This document shows, one piece after another, positions 25,069-34,317 of a DNA stretch of 64,000 nt; position 1 is the first letter of the stretch, and every line of letters starts with the position of its first letter. The position numbers and the translations under genes are program-made. This DNA is from Rhodocytophaga rosea (GTDB lineage: Bacteria > Bacteroidota > Bacteroidia > Cytophagales > 172606-1). The stretch spans positions 5,866,501 to 5,930,500 of the forward strand of contig NZ_CP048222.1 of the NCBI RefSeq assembly GCF_010119975.1, written 5' to 3'. The notes beneath the pieces were generated by a model. The model did not search any database, was not told the DNA's origin, and saw nothing but the letters and a program-made list of their open reading frames with translations.

Positions 25069-27591
25069 ATGAAGAAATTATTCATTTTCATTGCGGCATT
25101 ATTTATCATTCTGCCATTCTTATCCCAGGCTCAAACCGACATTAACTACGGCGATCCCAAAGAGTACGAAATCGCCGACATTACCGTGAGTGGTCGTCAG
25201 TTCCTCGATCCTAATGCCCTTATTTCGATTACTGGCCTCAAAGTAGGAGATAAAATCAGGGTGCCCGGTGATGATATTACCTCTGCTATTAAACGGTTAT
25301 GGGAACAGGGAATTCTGGGCGATGTACGGATTTCTGCTTCTAAAATCGAAGGTGAAAAAATCTACCTGGATGTGTTTTTGAAAGAACGCCCCAGGCTCTC
25401 CAGGTTTACCTTCAAAGGAATTAAAAAAGGCGAAATAGATGCTCTTACGGAGAAGATCAAACTGATCCGGGGAAAAGTAGTAGATGATGCCCTGATTAAA
25501 AATACCCAGCTTACCATTAAAAAGCATTTTGTAGAAAAGGGTTTCCTGAACACATCGGTAAATATGGTGCAGGTAGAAGATAGTGCACGGGCCAATACCA
25601 TTACGCTCAAGATCAATGTAGATAAGAAAACAAAAGTAAAGATCAATGAGCTGGCTATTAATGGCAATGAGGTCTTTTCTGACAGGAAGCTGCACCGCAA
25701 ACTAAAAAAGACCAAACAGAAAAATCTCTTTCGCATATTTACCCCCTCCAAATACATTGCTACCCAGTACGAAGAAGATAAGAAGAAATTAATTTCTTTT
25801 TACAATTCTGAAGGCTACCGGGATGCCATAATTACCTCAGATACGGTATATGCCCATGATGGAAAAACCATCAATATTGCCATCAATCTGGAAGAAGGCC
25901 AGAAATATTATTACCGTAATGTAGCCTGGGAAGGCAATTATGTTTATACAGATGAGCAACTGGCAACGGTGCTGGGTATCAAAAAAGGGGATGTATATAA
26001 TATAGAAGAACTCGAAAAGAAACTCACCTATAATCCGACAGGTACTGATATTACCTCACTATATATGGATGATGGCTATCTGTTCTTTAACGTAGACCCA
26101 GTAGAGGCTGCCATTATCGGTGATTCTGTAGATCTGGAAATGAGAATTACAGAAGGTCCTCAGGCTACTATACGCGAAGTACGAATTACTGGAAATACCC
26201 GTACCAGCGACCATGTAGTGCTGAGAGAGATCCGTACCTTGCCTGGACAGAAATTCAACCGCTCATTGCTGATTCGTACACAGCGGGAGATTTCTACCTT
26301 AGGATACTTCAATCCGGAAACAGTAAATCCGGTGCCGATCCCTAACCCTTCGGATGGAACGGTTGATATTGAATACCAGCTGGAAGAACGGCCCAGTGAC
26401 CAGATTGAACTCTCAGGAGGCTGGGGTGGCGGAGGACGCAATGGCTATGGTGTAGGTTTTGTAGGAACGCTGGGGGTAGTGTTTAATAACTTTTCTACCC
26501 GCAAATTATTTAAATGGGGTCAGTGGGGTGGCGTACTTCCTTCCGGTGATGGCCAGCGTTTGGCAGTCCGTTTCCAGGCCAGTGGCCGCCAGTTCCAGAC
26601 GTATTCATTCACCTTTACCGAACCCTGGCTGGGCGGCAGAAGAAGGAATACGTTTACCCTTGGATTGAATCATACCGTACAGCGGCCGGGAGAAGGCTAT
26701 TATGGACAATTATATGGATATAGTAAAAATAGTTTATTCCAGATATCAGGCCTTTCTCTGGGTTTGAGTAAACTGCTTAATGTGCCAGATAATTATTTTG
26801 CGTTAAGCAATTCCATTTCTTACCAGATCTACCGGACCCGGGATTACGATTATTTCAGGTTAAATACAGACGCAGGAAAGAATTTTACTTCACACAATGT
26901 TACTTTTAACACTACACTTTCCAGGAATAGTATAGATAATCCAATCTTCCCTAGGAGAGGTTCGTCTGTCTCATTAAGTGCTACTTTTACGCCACCTTAC
27001 TCCATTGCCCGTAGTGGCGAAACTTCTAAGCAACAACAGTATACTACAGCAGAATATCACAAATGGATGTTCGACTCCAACTGGATTACTCCTATTGGAT
27101 TGGGTGGTAAATTAGTGTTAAGCACCAGGGCGCATATGGGTTTCCTTGGCGTATATAGAAGGGGAAATCAATACACTACTTTTGAACGCTTTGTGTTAGG
27201 TGGTTCAGGCATGGCTGGTCAGGGAGGTTTTTATTTGGCCCGTGATATTATAGGTTTACGTGGATATACTGATAATTCATTGAGTGGCGATAACGGACAG
27301 GGTGGTATAGTGTATAATAAATATGTGATGGAGATGCGCTACCTGATCTCTCCGAATCCTTCGGCTACGATTTTTGTGCTGGGCTTCCTGGAAGGGGGTA
27401 ACAACTGGAGCAATTATTCTGAGTTTAATCCGTTTAAAATTAACAGGTCTGCTGGAGTGGGTGCCAGAATCAATATGGCTGCCTTTGGTTTAATTGGTAT
27501 TGACTGGGCCTATGGCTTTGATACCCTGCCAGGCTCAACCAAACGCAGTGGTCCGCAATTCCACTTTACCATCGGTCAGCAGTTCCGTTAA
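25069..27591 (+). CDS. bamA: outer-membrane protein assembly factor BamA
   Basis: 840 residues with signal peptide MKKLFIFIAALFIILPFLSQAQ. About residues 35-420 form the periplasmic POTRA repeats (ITVSGRQFLDPNALISITGLKVGD, FTFKGIKKGEIDALTEKI, LAINGNEVFSDRKLHRKL, RNVAWEGNYVYTDEQL, EVRITGNTRTSDHVVLREIRTLPGQKF). The rest is the 16-strand barrel, with SFTFTEPWLGGRR and the loop-6 signature GLRGYTDNSL, similar to the V-R-G-F/Y motif of BamA. It folds other beta-barrels into the outer membrane. Two OmpH chaperones follow. Confidence 0.97.
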   Translation: MKKLFIFIAALFIILPFLSQAQTDINYGDPKEYEIADITVSGRQFLDPNALISITGLKVGDKIRVPGDDITSAIKRLWEQGILGDVRISASKIEGEKIYLDVFLKERPRLSRFTFKGIKKGEIDALTEKIKLIRGKVVDDALIKNTQLTIKKHFVEKGFLNTSVNMVQVEDSARANTITLKINVDKKTKVKINELAINGNEVFSDRKLHRKLKKTKQKNLFRIFTPSKYIATQYEEDKKKLISFYNSEGYRDAIITSDTVYAHDGKTINIAINLEEGQKYYYRNVAWEGNYVYTDEQLATVLGIKKGDVYNIEELEKKLTYNPTGTDITSLYMDDGYLFFNVDPVEAAIIGDSVDLEMRITEGPQATIREVRITGNTRTSDHVVLREIRTLPGQKFNRSLLIRTQREISTLGYFNPETVNPVPIPNPSDGTVDIEYQLEERPSDQIELSGGWGGGGRNGYGVGFVGTLGVVFNNFSTRKLFKWGQWGGVLPSGDGQRLAVRFQASGRQFQTYSFTFTEPWLGGRRRNTFTLGLNHTVQRPGEGYYGQLYGYSKNSLFQISGLSLGLSKLLNVPDNYFALSNSISYQIYRTRDYDYFRLNTDAGKNFTSHNVTFNTTLSRNSIDNPIFPRRGSSVSLSATFTPPYSIARSGETSKQQQYTTAEYHKWMFDSNWITPIGLGGKLVLSTRAHMGFLGVYRRGNQYTTFERFVLGGSGMAGQGGFYLARDIIGLRGYTDNSLSGDNGQGGIVYNKYVMEMRYLISPNPSATIFVLGFLEGGNNWSNYSEFNPFKINRSAGVGARINMAAFGLIGIDWAYGFDTLPGSTKRSGPQFHFTIGQQFR

Positions 27592-27625
27592 TAGTGCAAA
27601 TAATCTAATTGAACCCATTATCTCT

Positions 27626-28255
27626 ATGAAAAAAGCTGGTATGATTTTTATACTATGTGCTTGTATTGCACAAAGTACGCTGGCTCAAAAGTTTGGATAT
27701 ATCGATACTGATTTTATCCTGAGTAAAATGCCAGATGCCGCAAAAGCACAAAGTGAAATAGATGCGTTTGTGGGCAAATGGCAGAATGACATACAGGCCA
27801 GATATGCGGAGGTCGATAAATTGAGCCAGGATTACCGGGCCGAAGAAATTCTGCTAACGGATGAAATGAAACAGCAACGGCTGAAAGCAATTGAAGACAA
27901 GAAAAAAGAAGCGATTGACTATAATAATAAGATCTTTGGGTATGAAGGGATGTTGTTTCTGAAAAAGAAAGAACTGATGCAACCCCTGCGTGATCAAATA
28001 GATGAAGCTGTTAATAAAGTAGCAAAAACCCGGAAACTTGAATTTGTATTTGATAAAGCTTCCGACCTGACTATGATCTACTCTGATCCCCGGCACGATT
28101 ATTCGGACTATGTACTGGAGGAATTAGGTTTAGCTGGAGAAGGCCAGGAAAATAAAGATACACCAGGAGGGAATACGCCTAATACGGATGCGCCTAAAAC
28201 AAGTAATCCTCCCGGAACAAAGAGAACGAATCCTCCCGGAGCTCCTAAACGATAG
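27626..28255 (+). CDS. OmpH/Skp-family periplasmic chaperone (first of pair)
   Basis: 209 residues from the ATG at 27626 that opens a signal peptide (MKKAGMIFILCACIAQSTLAQ); an upstream start at 27494 would overlap the bamA end and is rejected. It begins KFGYIDTDFILSKMPDAAKAQSE, then a coiled coil and the closing strand KTRKLEFVFDKASDLTMIYSDPRHDYSDYVLEELG. The C-terminal ~40 residues are a Pro/Thr/Gly/Asn-rich disordered tail (GNTPNTDAPKTSNPPG). It lies 34 nt after bamA and presumably carries unfolded outer-membrane proteins to it. Confidence 0.93.
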   Translation: MKKAGMIFILCACIAQSTLAQKFGYIDTDFILSKMPDAAKAQSEIDAFVGKWQNDIQARYAEVDKLSQDYRAEEILLTDEMKQQRLKAIEDKKKEAIDYNNKIFGYEGMLFLKKKELMQPLRDQIDEAVNKVAKTRKLEFVFDKASDLTMIYSDPRHDYSDYVLEELGLAGEGQENKDTPGGNTPNTDAPKTSNPPGTKRTNPPGAPKR

Positions 28256-28309
28256 GATAAAAATTGGAATAAATATTGATAATCAATACTATAACTAGTA
28301 AGTATTTCC

Positions 28310-28317
28310 TATTTTTG
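28310..28317 (+). promoter_or_regulatory. candidate -7 box for the second ompH gene
   Basis: TATTTTTG fits TAnnTTTG, 72 nt before the ATG. No matching -33 TTG at the right distance. Confidence 0.3.
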
Positions 28318-28389
28318 CTTTCTAGCTGAAATTATTCATAAGTAATACACGTTAACCTTTTAACATTCTTTACAAATACCATTTTTATT

Positions 28390-28995
28390 ATGAAAAATAA
28401 ACTTATTGCTGTTGCTTTATTCGTGCTGGGTTTAGGATATACGACTGTGAACGCGCAAACTCAAAAAATTGGCTACGTAGATTCAGGATCGATCTCTGAA
28501 AAACTTCCCGAAGTAAAGCAGGCTACTGCCCAACTAACTGAATTTCAAAAAGTAAAAGAAGCTGAATTCCGCAAACAATATGAAACATTTCAGCAACAGG
28601 TAGAAGATTATCAAAAAAATGCTGGAACCATGGAAGCAGCTATGCGTGCTTCCAAGGAAAAAGAATTACAGGCTAAAGAAGAGCAGCTACAATTGGTGCA
28701 GAGCAATATTCAGACAGACCTGCAAAAAAGACAACAACAAGTATTTGAGCCGATTGAAAAGCGGATTCAGGAAGCCATTGTTCAGGTAGCCAATGAGAAT
28801 GGATATGCGTATGTATTGCGTAAAGAAGCCTTATTGCATTTTCCTCCGGCTGATGATATCTCTGAACTGGTAACCAAAAAATTACTGGCTTCTGCTCCTA
28901 AAACGGATGCTACCACTCAGAAACCGGCTGGTGCTGGTAGTAATCAAACCGGCAGCAATACACCAACCAACACGACTGCACCCAAAAAGAAATAA
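28390..28995 (+). CDS. OmpH/Skp-family periplasmic chaperone (second of pair)
   Basis: 201 residues, signal peptide MKNKLIAVALFVLGLGYTTVNAQ. It starts KIGYVDSGSISEKLPEVKQA, followed by a Gln/Glu/Lys coiled coil (~35-115) and the hairpin IVQVANENGYAYVLRKEALLHFPPADDISELV. The tail is Thr/Asn/Gly-rich like that of the first copy. It is 134 nt after the first OmpH gene with a possible promoter of its own, and is followed by a strong terminator that closes the uppS-bamA-ompH-ompH unit. Confidence 0.93.
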   Translation: MKNKLIAVALFVLGLGYTTVNAQTQKIGYVDSGSISEKLPEVKQATAQLTEFQKVKEAEFRKQYETFQQQVEDYQKNAGTMEAAMRASKEKELQAKEEQLQLVQSNIQTDLQKRQQQVFEPIEKRIQEAIVQVANENGYAYVLRKEALLHFPPADDISELVTKKLLASAPKTDATTQKPAGAGSNQTGSNTPTNTTAPKKK

Positions 28996-29021
28996 TTATT
29001 ATAACAATATATTTAATAAAG

Positions 29022-29047
29022 GCCTTCCCAATCGGAAGGCTTTTTTA
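29022..29047 (+). terminator. terminator of the bamA/ompH operon
   Basis: Stem GCCTTCC/GGAAGGC (29022-29028 with 29034-29040), 5-nt loop, then TTTTTT. It lies 26 nt after the ompH stop. Confidence 0.9.
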
Positions 29048-29119
29048 TTGCATATAAAATTGCCTAGATCTATAAACAATCCACCTTAATGAGCGTTTTA
29101 CAGATAGTCGCTTTTATGT

Positions 29120-29704
29120 ATGAGCAATATTCTGACCAGGCGGAGGGAACCCTTTAGGTTTATGCTGATCGTAGGCATTGTGGGCATTGTATTCCTTTTT
29201 CTAACCTTATCTTTGTTATATCTGTTACGCAAATCCAGTACTGACTGGGTAGCATTTCATATACCACTTATTTTCTGGGTAAGCACCGGCATGATATTAC
29301 TCAGCAGTATCACTCTTCACCAGGCTATTATTTATTTCAAACGAGAACACTTTCGTCGATACCGTTGGAGTATGGGCATTACATTATTGTTGGGCGTATT
29401 GTTTATTTGTACACAGCTGCTAGGCTGGTGGCAACTTACCAGTGAAGGTATTGGCATGAAAACCCCTGCCGGAGCTTTTTTATATATGCTCACTGGTTTG
29501 CATATCCTGCATATTCTGGGAGGAATTGTTTTTCTGTCTGTTGCTTTTGTTCATGCCGTGAAGAGGCCGCAATATGTAGATTCATTTGTATATAGCGTAA
29601 ATCCTCCTAACCTGTTGCGTTTACAGTTAGGCACCGTATACTGGCATTTTGTTGACGGACTTTGGATTTACTTATTCCTGTTTTTACTCTATCACCAGGG
29701 CTGA
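29120..29704 (+). CDS. heme-copper oxidase subunit III-like membrane protein
   Basis: 194 residues with five hydrophobic helices: LIVGIVGIVFLFLTLSLLYL, IPLIFWVSTGMILLSSITL, ITLLLGVLFICTQLLGWW, GAFLYMLTGLHILHILGGIVFL and VYWHFVDGLWIYLFLFLLY. The patterns FLYMLTGLHILHILGG and VYWHFVDGLWIYLF are the conserved helix-5/helix-7 blocks of cytochrome c/quinol oxidase subunit III (CtaE/CyoC). No subunit I, II or IV gene is adjacent, so this is an orphan copy. It may serve an oxidase encoded elsewhere. Short spacing to aroE (13 bp) is convergent. Confidence 0.88.
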   Translation: MSNILTRRREPFRFMLIVGIVGIVFLFLTLSLLYLLRKSSTDWVAFHIPLIFWVSTGMILLSSITLHQAIIYFKREHFRRYRWSMGITLLLGVLFICTQLLGWWQLTSEGIGMKTPAGAFLYMLTGLHILHILGGIVFLSVAFVHAVKRPQYVDSFVYSVNPPNLLRLQLGTVYWHFVDGLWIYLFLFLLYHQG

Positions 29705-29717
29705 AAATATCCTATAG

Positions 29718-30491
29718 TTACTCATTCGAATTCCAGATTTCCCAGGATTTTTCAGCCTGTCCGTAGAGCATCGGCAAACCATTCAGCACAAATGCACCTT
29801 TATCTTTTCCTTTCTGCATAAAAACTGTTTCTTCCGGGTTATACACCAGATCATAAAGATAGTGGCCGGTGGTAAGATATTGGTAGGGAATAGGGGGGAA
29901 GTTTTGTGTATCAGGCGACATACCCAAAGGAGTTGTATTAATGATCAGCGTATGTTCTTTCAGAATTGCCTCTGTAAGTTGGTCATAGCTAAGCTGGTTT
30001 TGAGCAGGCTGGCGGGAAACAGATATATAATTAATCTGAAGATCCTCTAATGCTGCTTTTACTGCTTTGCTGGCTCCGCCGGTACCTAATACCAATGCTT
30101 TACATTGCTTTATTATATCTTCCACTGAGCCGTCTTTATGTACTTGTGAGAACCATTCGAACAGGGAGGATGTAAAGCCGAAATAATCTGAATTGTACCC
30201 TGTTTTACTTCCGTTTTCCCCAATCCGGATCACATTTACGGCTCCTATTCTCGCTGCCGCCGGATGTAACTGGTCTAGATAGGGCAGAACAGCCTGTTTG
30301 TAGGGAATCGTTACATTCAATCCCCGAAGGTGTGGCTGCGAACGGAACAAATCTGGTAAGAGGCTGATCGTTTGCAGAGGAAAAAGTTCATAGGAAGCAT
30401 CCGTAATTCCTTCCCGGCTAAACTTTTCAGTAAAATATTTTTTGGAGAATGAATGAGAAAGCGGAAAGCCAATAAGTCCGAAAATGCGCAT
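29718..30491 (-). CDS. aroE: shikimate dehydrogenase
   Basis: 257 residues. NADPH-dependent reduction of 3-dehydroshikimate to shikimate in aromatic amino-acid synthesis. Diagnostic features are FGLIGFPLSHSFSKKYF with the substrate-binding Ser pair, GLNVTIPYKQAVLPYLD with the catalytic Lys, GAVNVIRI, the dinucleotide-binding GTGGASKAV, NTTPLGMSP and FVLNGLPMLYGQAEKSWEIW. It is preceded in the same direction by a GNAT gene 46 bp upstream. Confidence 0.97.
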   Translation of the reverse strand: MRIFGLIGFPLSHSFSKKYFTEKFSREGITDASYELFPLQTISLLPDLFRSQPHLRGLNVTIPYKQAVLPYLDQLHPAAARIGAVNVIRIGENGSKTGYNSDYFGFTSSLFEWFSQVHKDGSVEDIIKQCKALVLGTGGASKAVKAALEDLQINYISVSRQPAQNQLSYDQLTEAILKEHTLIINTTPLGMSPDTQNFPPIPYQYLTTGHYLYDLVYNPEETVFMQKGKDKGAFVLNGLPMLYGQAEKSWEIWNSNE

Positions 30492-30537
30492 AGAAGTAAA
30501 AATGATAATTGATTTACAAACAACAAGATGCGCTGCA

Positions 30538-31095
30538 TTAGAGATTATGGCTCATTTCTTTAATATAGTTTAAAAAATAAAGGCTTCTTTCCAAACGCCA
30601 GATATACAATAAATCTTTTTCTGCGGCTTGTACAAAACCATTTTTGAGCAACACTTTATGAGAAGCCAAATTGTCTTTGAGCGTTTCAGCTACGATTTTG
30701 TGTACATAGGCATTTTTGAAAATCCATTGCACCATCGCCTGTAGCGCTTCCGTTGCAAATCCCTGTCGGTGATAATTCCCATCTACCCCATAACCTACTG
30801 TTACCTCCCCTTTGCGGTCTGGCAGGCCGGTGAGTCCGATTCCGCCGATGGACATATTCTTATCTTTCAGCACCATTTCCCAGTTGGTAAACCAGAAGTA
30901 GTTCTCTTCATTTTCTCCTACCCTGGTAATCCAGAAATCAATGGCTTCGGCCATTTCTTCCTGAATCTGCGGATCAAACGACATTTTTGAAATTTCCAGA
31001 CCCAGATTTCTTTCCATCGAAGCCCGGTCTTTCTTCAATAAAAGCAAATTTTGTAAGTCTAATGGAATTAACCTGAGTCTTTCTGTTTCTAACAT
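30538..31095 (-). CDS. GNAT-family N-acetyltransferase (RimJ/RimL type)
   Basis: 185 residues. ETERLRLIPLDLQNLLLL is the RimJ/RimL-type start, GEVTVGYGVDGNYHRQGFATEALQAMVQWIF holds the acetyl-CoA-binding RxxGxA loop, and VHKIVAETLKDNLASHKVLLKNGFV is the conserved helix-strand. It is cytosolic. Acceptor (ribosomal protein N-terminus, amino acid or small molecule) cannot be determined. It is encoded upstream of aroE on the same strand and may share its transcript. Confidence 0.9.
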   Translation of the reverse strand: MLETERLRLIPLDLQNLLLLKKDRASMERNLGLEISKMSFDPQIQEEMAEAIDFWITRVGENEENYFWFTNWEMVLKDKNMSIGGIGLTGLPDRKGEVTVGYGVDGNYHRQGFATEALQAMVQWIFKNAYVHKIVAETLKDNLASHKVLLKNGFVQAAEKDLLYIWRLERSLYFLNYIKEMSHNL

Positions 31096-31209
31096 GCCTG
31101 GTACAAAATGTTATAAAATACGAATCTACTTCTACCAGCGATAAATTAAAAATCTAAATTGGCTGATTTAGAAAAAAATATCAGGTCAGTAAAAAAATAA
31201 ATTCTATGC

Positions 31210-32247
31210 TTAGAAAATATACCGGATCTGGCACCAGGGAATTGTTTCCTGATGAATCTGCCTGAAAATAGCGATCATTTGTGCTTTGAGCTGGTGTTGA
31301 TACCGGATGTTGATACCTCCGGTCTGGCTGCGTTTGGTTTCCTGCCATTCTGGATTCCAGAGTACTTCTTCCGCTTTTGGATTAATTTGCAGATTAACCT
31401 GATGCTGTCCGGCATGATGGGTAAGCATAATTACCTCACAAGCCATCTGTGCTTTCACCTCCGGACGGATAACCGCATTCAACTGCTCAAACAATTGCCG
31501 GTAATCTTCCCGCCATTGTTTGCCGCCATACACAATCACCGGCGAAAAATTCAAATGCACCTCATACCCGGCTTCCCAGAAATCGTTGACGGCAGCAATA
31601 CGTTTTTCCATGGCATCGGTACGCACATCTACTAGCTTACTCATAGGTGCAGGCATTAAACTGAACCTGATTCTGGTTTTACGCTCCGGATTATACGAGA
31701 GCAGATCGCGGTTTACAAACTTGGTAGCAAACGTTGCTTTGGCTCTGAGATGTTTCCTAAAGAAATCAACAGCCAGCTGCACACTATCCGAAAGGGTGGC
31801 ATCTACTGAAATATCAGAATTACAGCCAATATCGTAGGTATAATATATAGGATCAGTCTGGTCAGGAATACGGGGCCAGGGAAGAGAATACACATGTTTG
31901 TCTACAGCTTGTAAGGCTTCTTCGGTATTGGTAAATAAAGTGATGGGGTTTACTGGTTTGTTGCGGTCTACGTAGCAATAAGCACAGCCACCTACACAGC
32001 CATTGGCAAAACTAGGTGCCATATAATCGGCACTGCGGCCACTCCACTTGCATTCCAGGGTTTTCAGTTTGCCTAATACCAATACATCTGACTTGATCTT
32101 AAAATGATTTCCTTCCAGATATGGCAAGCGGTTATGCTGAACAATTTCCTGTACCTCCGCTTCACTGAAATTTTTCAGTATTTTTTTGCCCCGCTCATTA
32201 AGCGAATCAGGTGTATATAATATAGTTTGTGGCTGAACTGGTTGCAT
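31210..32247 (-). CDS. spore-photoproduct-lyase-like radical SAM protein
   Basis: 345 residues. The iron-sulfur motif is NGC84VGGC88AYC91YVDR, the C-x3-C-x2-C pattern of radical SAM enzymes, set in PSFANGCVGGCAYCYVDRNKP as in the spore photoproduct lyase (SPL) family. Further matches are DIGCNSDISVDATLSDSV, FATKFVNRDLL and TRIRFSLMPAPMSKLVDVRTDAM. The organism type does not sporulate, so the protein likely acts on another nucleic-acid or small-molecule substrate. It lies 230 bp downstream of egtB on the same strand. Confidence 0.85.
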   Translation of the reverse strand: MQPVQPQTILYTPDSLNERGKKILKNFSEAEVQEIVQHNRLPYLEGNHFKIKSDVLVLGKLKTLECKWSGRSADYMAPSFANGCVGGCAYCYVDRNKPVNPITLFTNTEEALQAVDKHVYSLPWPRIPDQTDPIYYTYDIGCNSDISVDATLSDSVQLAVDFFRKHLRAKATFATKFVNRDLLSYNPERKTRIRFSLMPAPMSKLVDVRTDAMEKRIAAVNDFWEAGYEVHLNFSPVIVYGGKQWREDYRQLFEQLNAVIRPEVKAQMACEVIMLTHHAGQHQVNLQINPKAEEVLWNPEWQETKRSQTGGINIRYQHQLKAQMIAIFRQIHQETIPWCQIRYIF

Positions 32248-32420
32248 GGTTTAAGCTTTATTTTATAACACCAAATAAAGACATATTGTTTAGTATGTAT
32301 GATATTAATTGCACTGAATATCAATAAGTTATAAATAATTTTTGAGTGAACAAACGTACAATTAATTCTCTTTTTTTATATAAGAAGTAGGATAATAATG
32401 CCGATTCATGTAAAAGAAAA

Positions 32421-32441
32421 GTCGCTCTTTATAGGAGCGAC
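32421..32441 (-). terminator. terminator after egtB
   Basis: Stem GTCGCTC/GAGCGAC (32421-32427 with 32435-32441), followed on the minus strand by TTTTCTTTTA. It lies about 40 nt beyond the egtB stop and separates it from the SPL-like gene. Confidence 0.75.
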
Positions 32442-32479
32442 AATATCTATAATTTTTGAAAAAAATAATTAGTGAGGTT

Positions 32480-33760
32480 CTACTCAGCCAGCCGGATACC
32501 GGAGAACTGCCACTGCGCATTTGCGGGGAAGAAGTTCCGGTAGGTATGACGCATATGGTTGTAGGGTGTCGCACAGGAACTCCCCCGGAGTATCATCTGG
32601 TTCATCATAAACTTACCGTTGTACTCGCCCAAAGCGCCTTCGGCAATGGCAAATCCAGGATAGGGTAAGTAAGCACTATTGGTCCATTGCCAGGTTTCTC
32701 CAAATAACTGCTGGCAGGCAGGTTGGTTTTCACTGGTAGTTACAGGCTGAAATATCCAGTGGTCCTGGCTATTCTGTACCTTGAGTTCAGGATTATATAA
32801 CCGGGCAGCTACTTCCCATTCAAATTCTGTTAATAAGCGTTTTCCGGCCCAGGCAGCATAAGCGGCTGCTTCAAAAAAACTCACATGACAAACCGGTGCC
32901 TGTTTATTTACTTTATGCTCACCTGCCAGGCTGAATTCATACCATTCTCCGTCTTTCTGTTCCCAGTACAAGGGATGCTGCCATTGTTCTTTATTCACCA
33001 GATCCCAGCCTTCGGAAAGCCACAAGCGGAAATCTTTATACCCGCCATCGGCCATAAACTCCATGTACTCTCCATTGGTCACCAGCCGGTTTTGTATCCG
33101 GAATTCAGTCAGAAACACCTGGTGTACACCCAGTTCATTGTCAAAGCAAAATTCATCGCCAGCGTACCCGATCTGATACATGCCTTCAGAAACCGGCAGA
33201 AAAGCCGATTTTATAGTATGCGTTTGATCAGGTATTGAAACAGTATGATAAGTGGGCCTGATAATATTGCAGGATAAAATATATTTCAAATCGGTAATTA
33301 ACAGTTCCTGGTGTTGTTGTTCGTGCTGGCAACCAGTTTCGATCAGCGTACAAATCTCCTGTTCGTTTTTTTCTGTAATAAAAGATTCCAGCTTAGCTAC
33401 ATGTTCGTTTACATGAGCCCGGTAGGCATATACTTCGGCTACTGTGGGCCTGGATAAAAAACCACGCCTGTTGCGGGCAGTACGGTTGCCAATAGTGTTA
33501 TAATAGGAGTTGAATAGTTCGTTATACACCGGATCGAAAGCTTTATAACCCGGATAAAACGTTTTTAAAACAAATATCTCAAAAAACCAGGTAGAGTGCG
33601 CCAGATGCCACTTTGGCGGACTCACATCTACGATCGGCTGAGGGATGTAATCTTCAATGGCCAATGGTTTACAAATGGCTTCAGTAGCGGAACGTACCAG
33701 AGAAAATTTATCAAGAACTTTTCTCAGTGGCTGAACCAGGGTATCGGTTGTAGGAAACAT
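32480..33760 (-). CDS. egtB: EgtB-like ergothioneine-pathway sulfoxide synthase
   Basis: 426 residues. The N-terminal DinB-like half has SPPKWHLAHSTWFFEIFVLK and Q-H146-EQQ-H150-QELLITD, the iron-binding His pattern of EgtB. The C-terminal half is a formylglycine-generating-enzyme fold (FDNELGVHQVFLTEFRIQNRLVTNGEYMEF, PVCHVSFFEAAAYAAWAGKRLLTEFEWEVAAR, ETWQWTNSAYLPYPGF, RGSSCATPYNHMRHTYRNFF, QFSGIRLA). The enzyme adds a cysteine/gamma-glutamylcysteine sulfur to hercynine. The partner methyltransferase EgtD is not next to it in this window. Confidence 0.92.
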   Translation of the reverse strand: MFPTTDTLVQPLRKVLDKFSLVRSATEAICKPLAIEDYIPQPIVDVSPPKWHLAHSTWFFEIFVLKTFYPGYKAFDPVYNELFNSYYNTIGNRTARNRRGFLSRPTVAEVYAYRAHVNEHVAKLESFITEKNEQEICTLIETGCQHEQQHQELLITDLKYILSCNIIRPTYHTVSIPDQTHTIKSAFLPVSEGMYQIGYAGDEFCFDNELGVHQVFLTEFRIQNRLVTNGEYMEFMADGGYKDFRLWLSEGWDLVNKEQWQHPLYWEQKDGEWYEFSLAGEHKVNKQAPVCHVSFFEAAAYAAWAGKRLLTEFEWEVAARLYNPELKVQNSQDHWIFQPVTTSENQPACQQLFGETWQWTNSAYLPYPGFAIAEGALGEYNGKFMMNQMILRGSSCATPYNHMRHTYRNFFPANAQWQFSGIRLAE

Positions 33761-33886
33761 AATCGGTGGTTTAAGAATATAAACAGATATAATGCGAAAA
33801 AGTTGGAATAAGTGATTTAAGTATGTTATACAGCTTGATAAATACTGATGAGTTAAATTATACAGGTATCAATTTTTCATAAGCTG

Positions 33887-34317
33887 TTAATCCCCAATAA
33901 AATTACAATTAATGGTAATGTTTCCCTTGGTTATCCCTTTTGGAACAAATCTGACGATGCAAATATCAACGTACCAGTCGCTGCTATGATGAATATCAAT
34001 ATTGCCTGAATGTAGTGTATACTGCCTATAAACGGTCGTGTCGGTATCAATGATGGTTAGTATCCCCTGACCTTCAATTTTACATCGAAATACAGATCAA
34101 TGCCGGTTATTGAACCTTTGGTCTCAAATATGGTTGATTTTTCAACAGATAAGTCTTTAAATTCATCCAAGAAACCAGCATTTACCAATATATCTTTGAG
34201 AGGCGATCGATGGCTTACTATCCATACTCCTGCAAGAACAACCAGCACCAATCCTAACAGGAAATATATCTTTTTCTTATTTAAGTAATTAAACACAATT
34301 AAGTATAATATTTTCAT
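33887..34317 (-). pseudogene. broken small membrane-protein gene (IS630 insertion plus one-base frameshift)
   Basis: The reading frame from 34317 runs KKKIYFLLGLVLVVLAGVWIV (a membrane segment), then KDILVNAGFLDEFKDL, GSITGIDLYFDVKLKVRGY and stops at 34057. If one A is added to the A4 run at 34078-34081 the frame continues as KIEGQGILTIIDTDTTVYRQ, TLHSGNIDIHHSSDWYVDIC and ends ...NCNFIGD at 33887, about 62 further residues with no stop. So the original was a ~140-residue protein. Its first codons now come from the end of the IS630 element (MKILYLIV is IS sequence); the genuine ATG may be at 35389-35391 beyond the IS. Family not recognised. Confidence 0.75.

Noticed and set aside
27494-27625. 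Upstream start for the first OmpH gene
   Set aside because: It overlaps the bamA end and would bury the signal peptide; the ATG at 27626 is far better.
34315-34317. ATG as start of the 86-residue protein
   Set aside because: The first eight codons are IS630 terminal sequence, so this start was created by the insertion.
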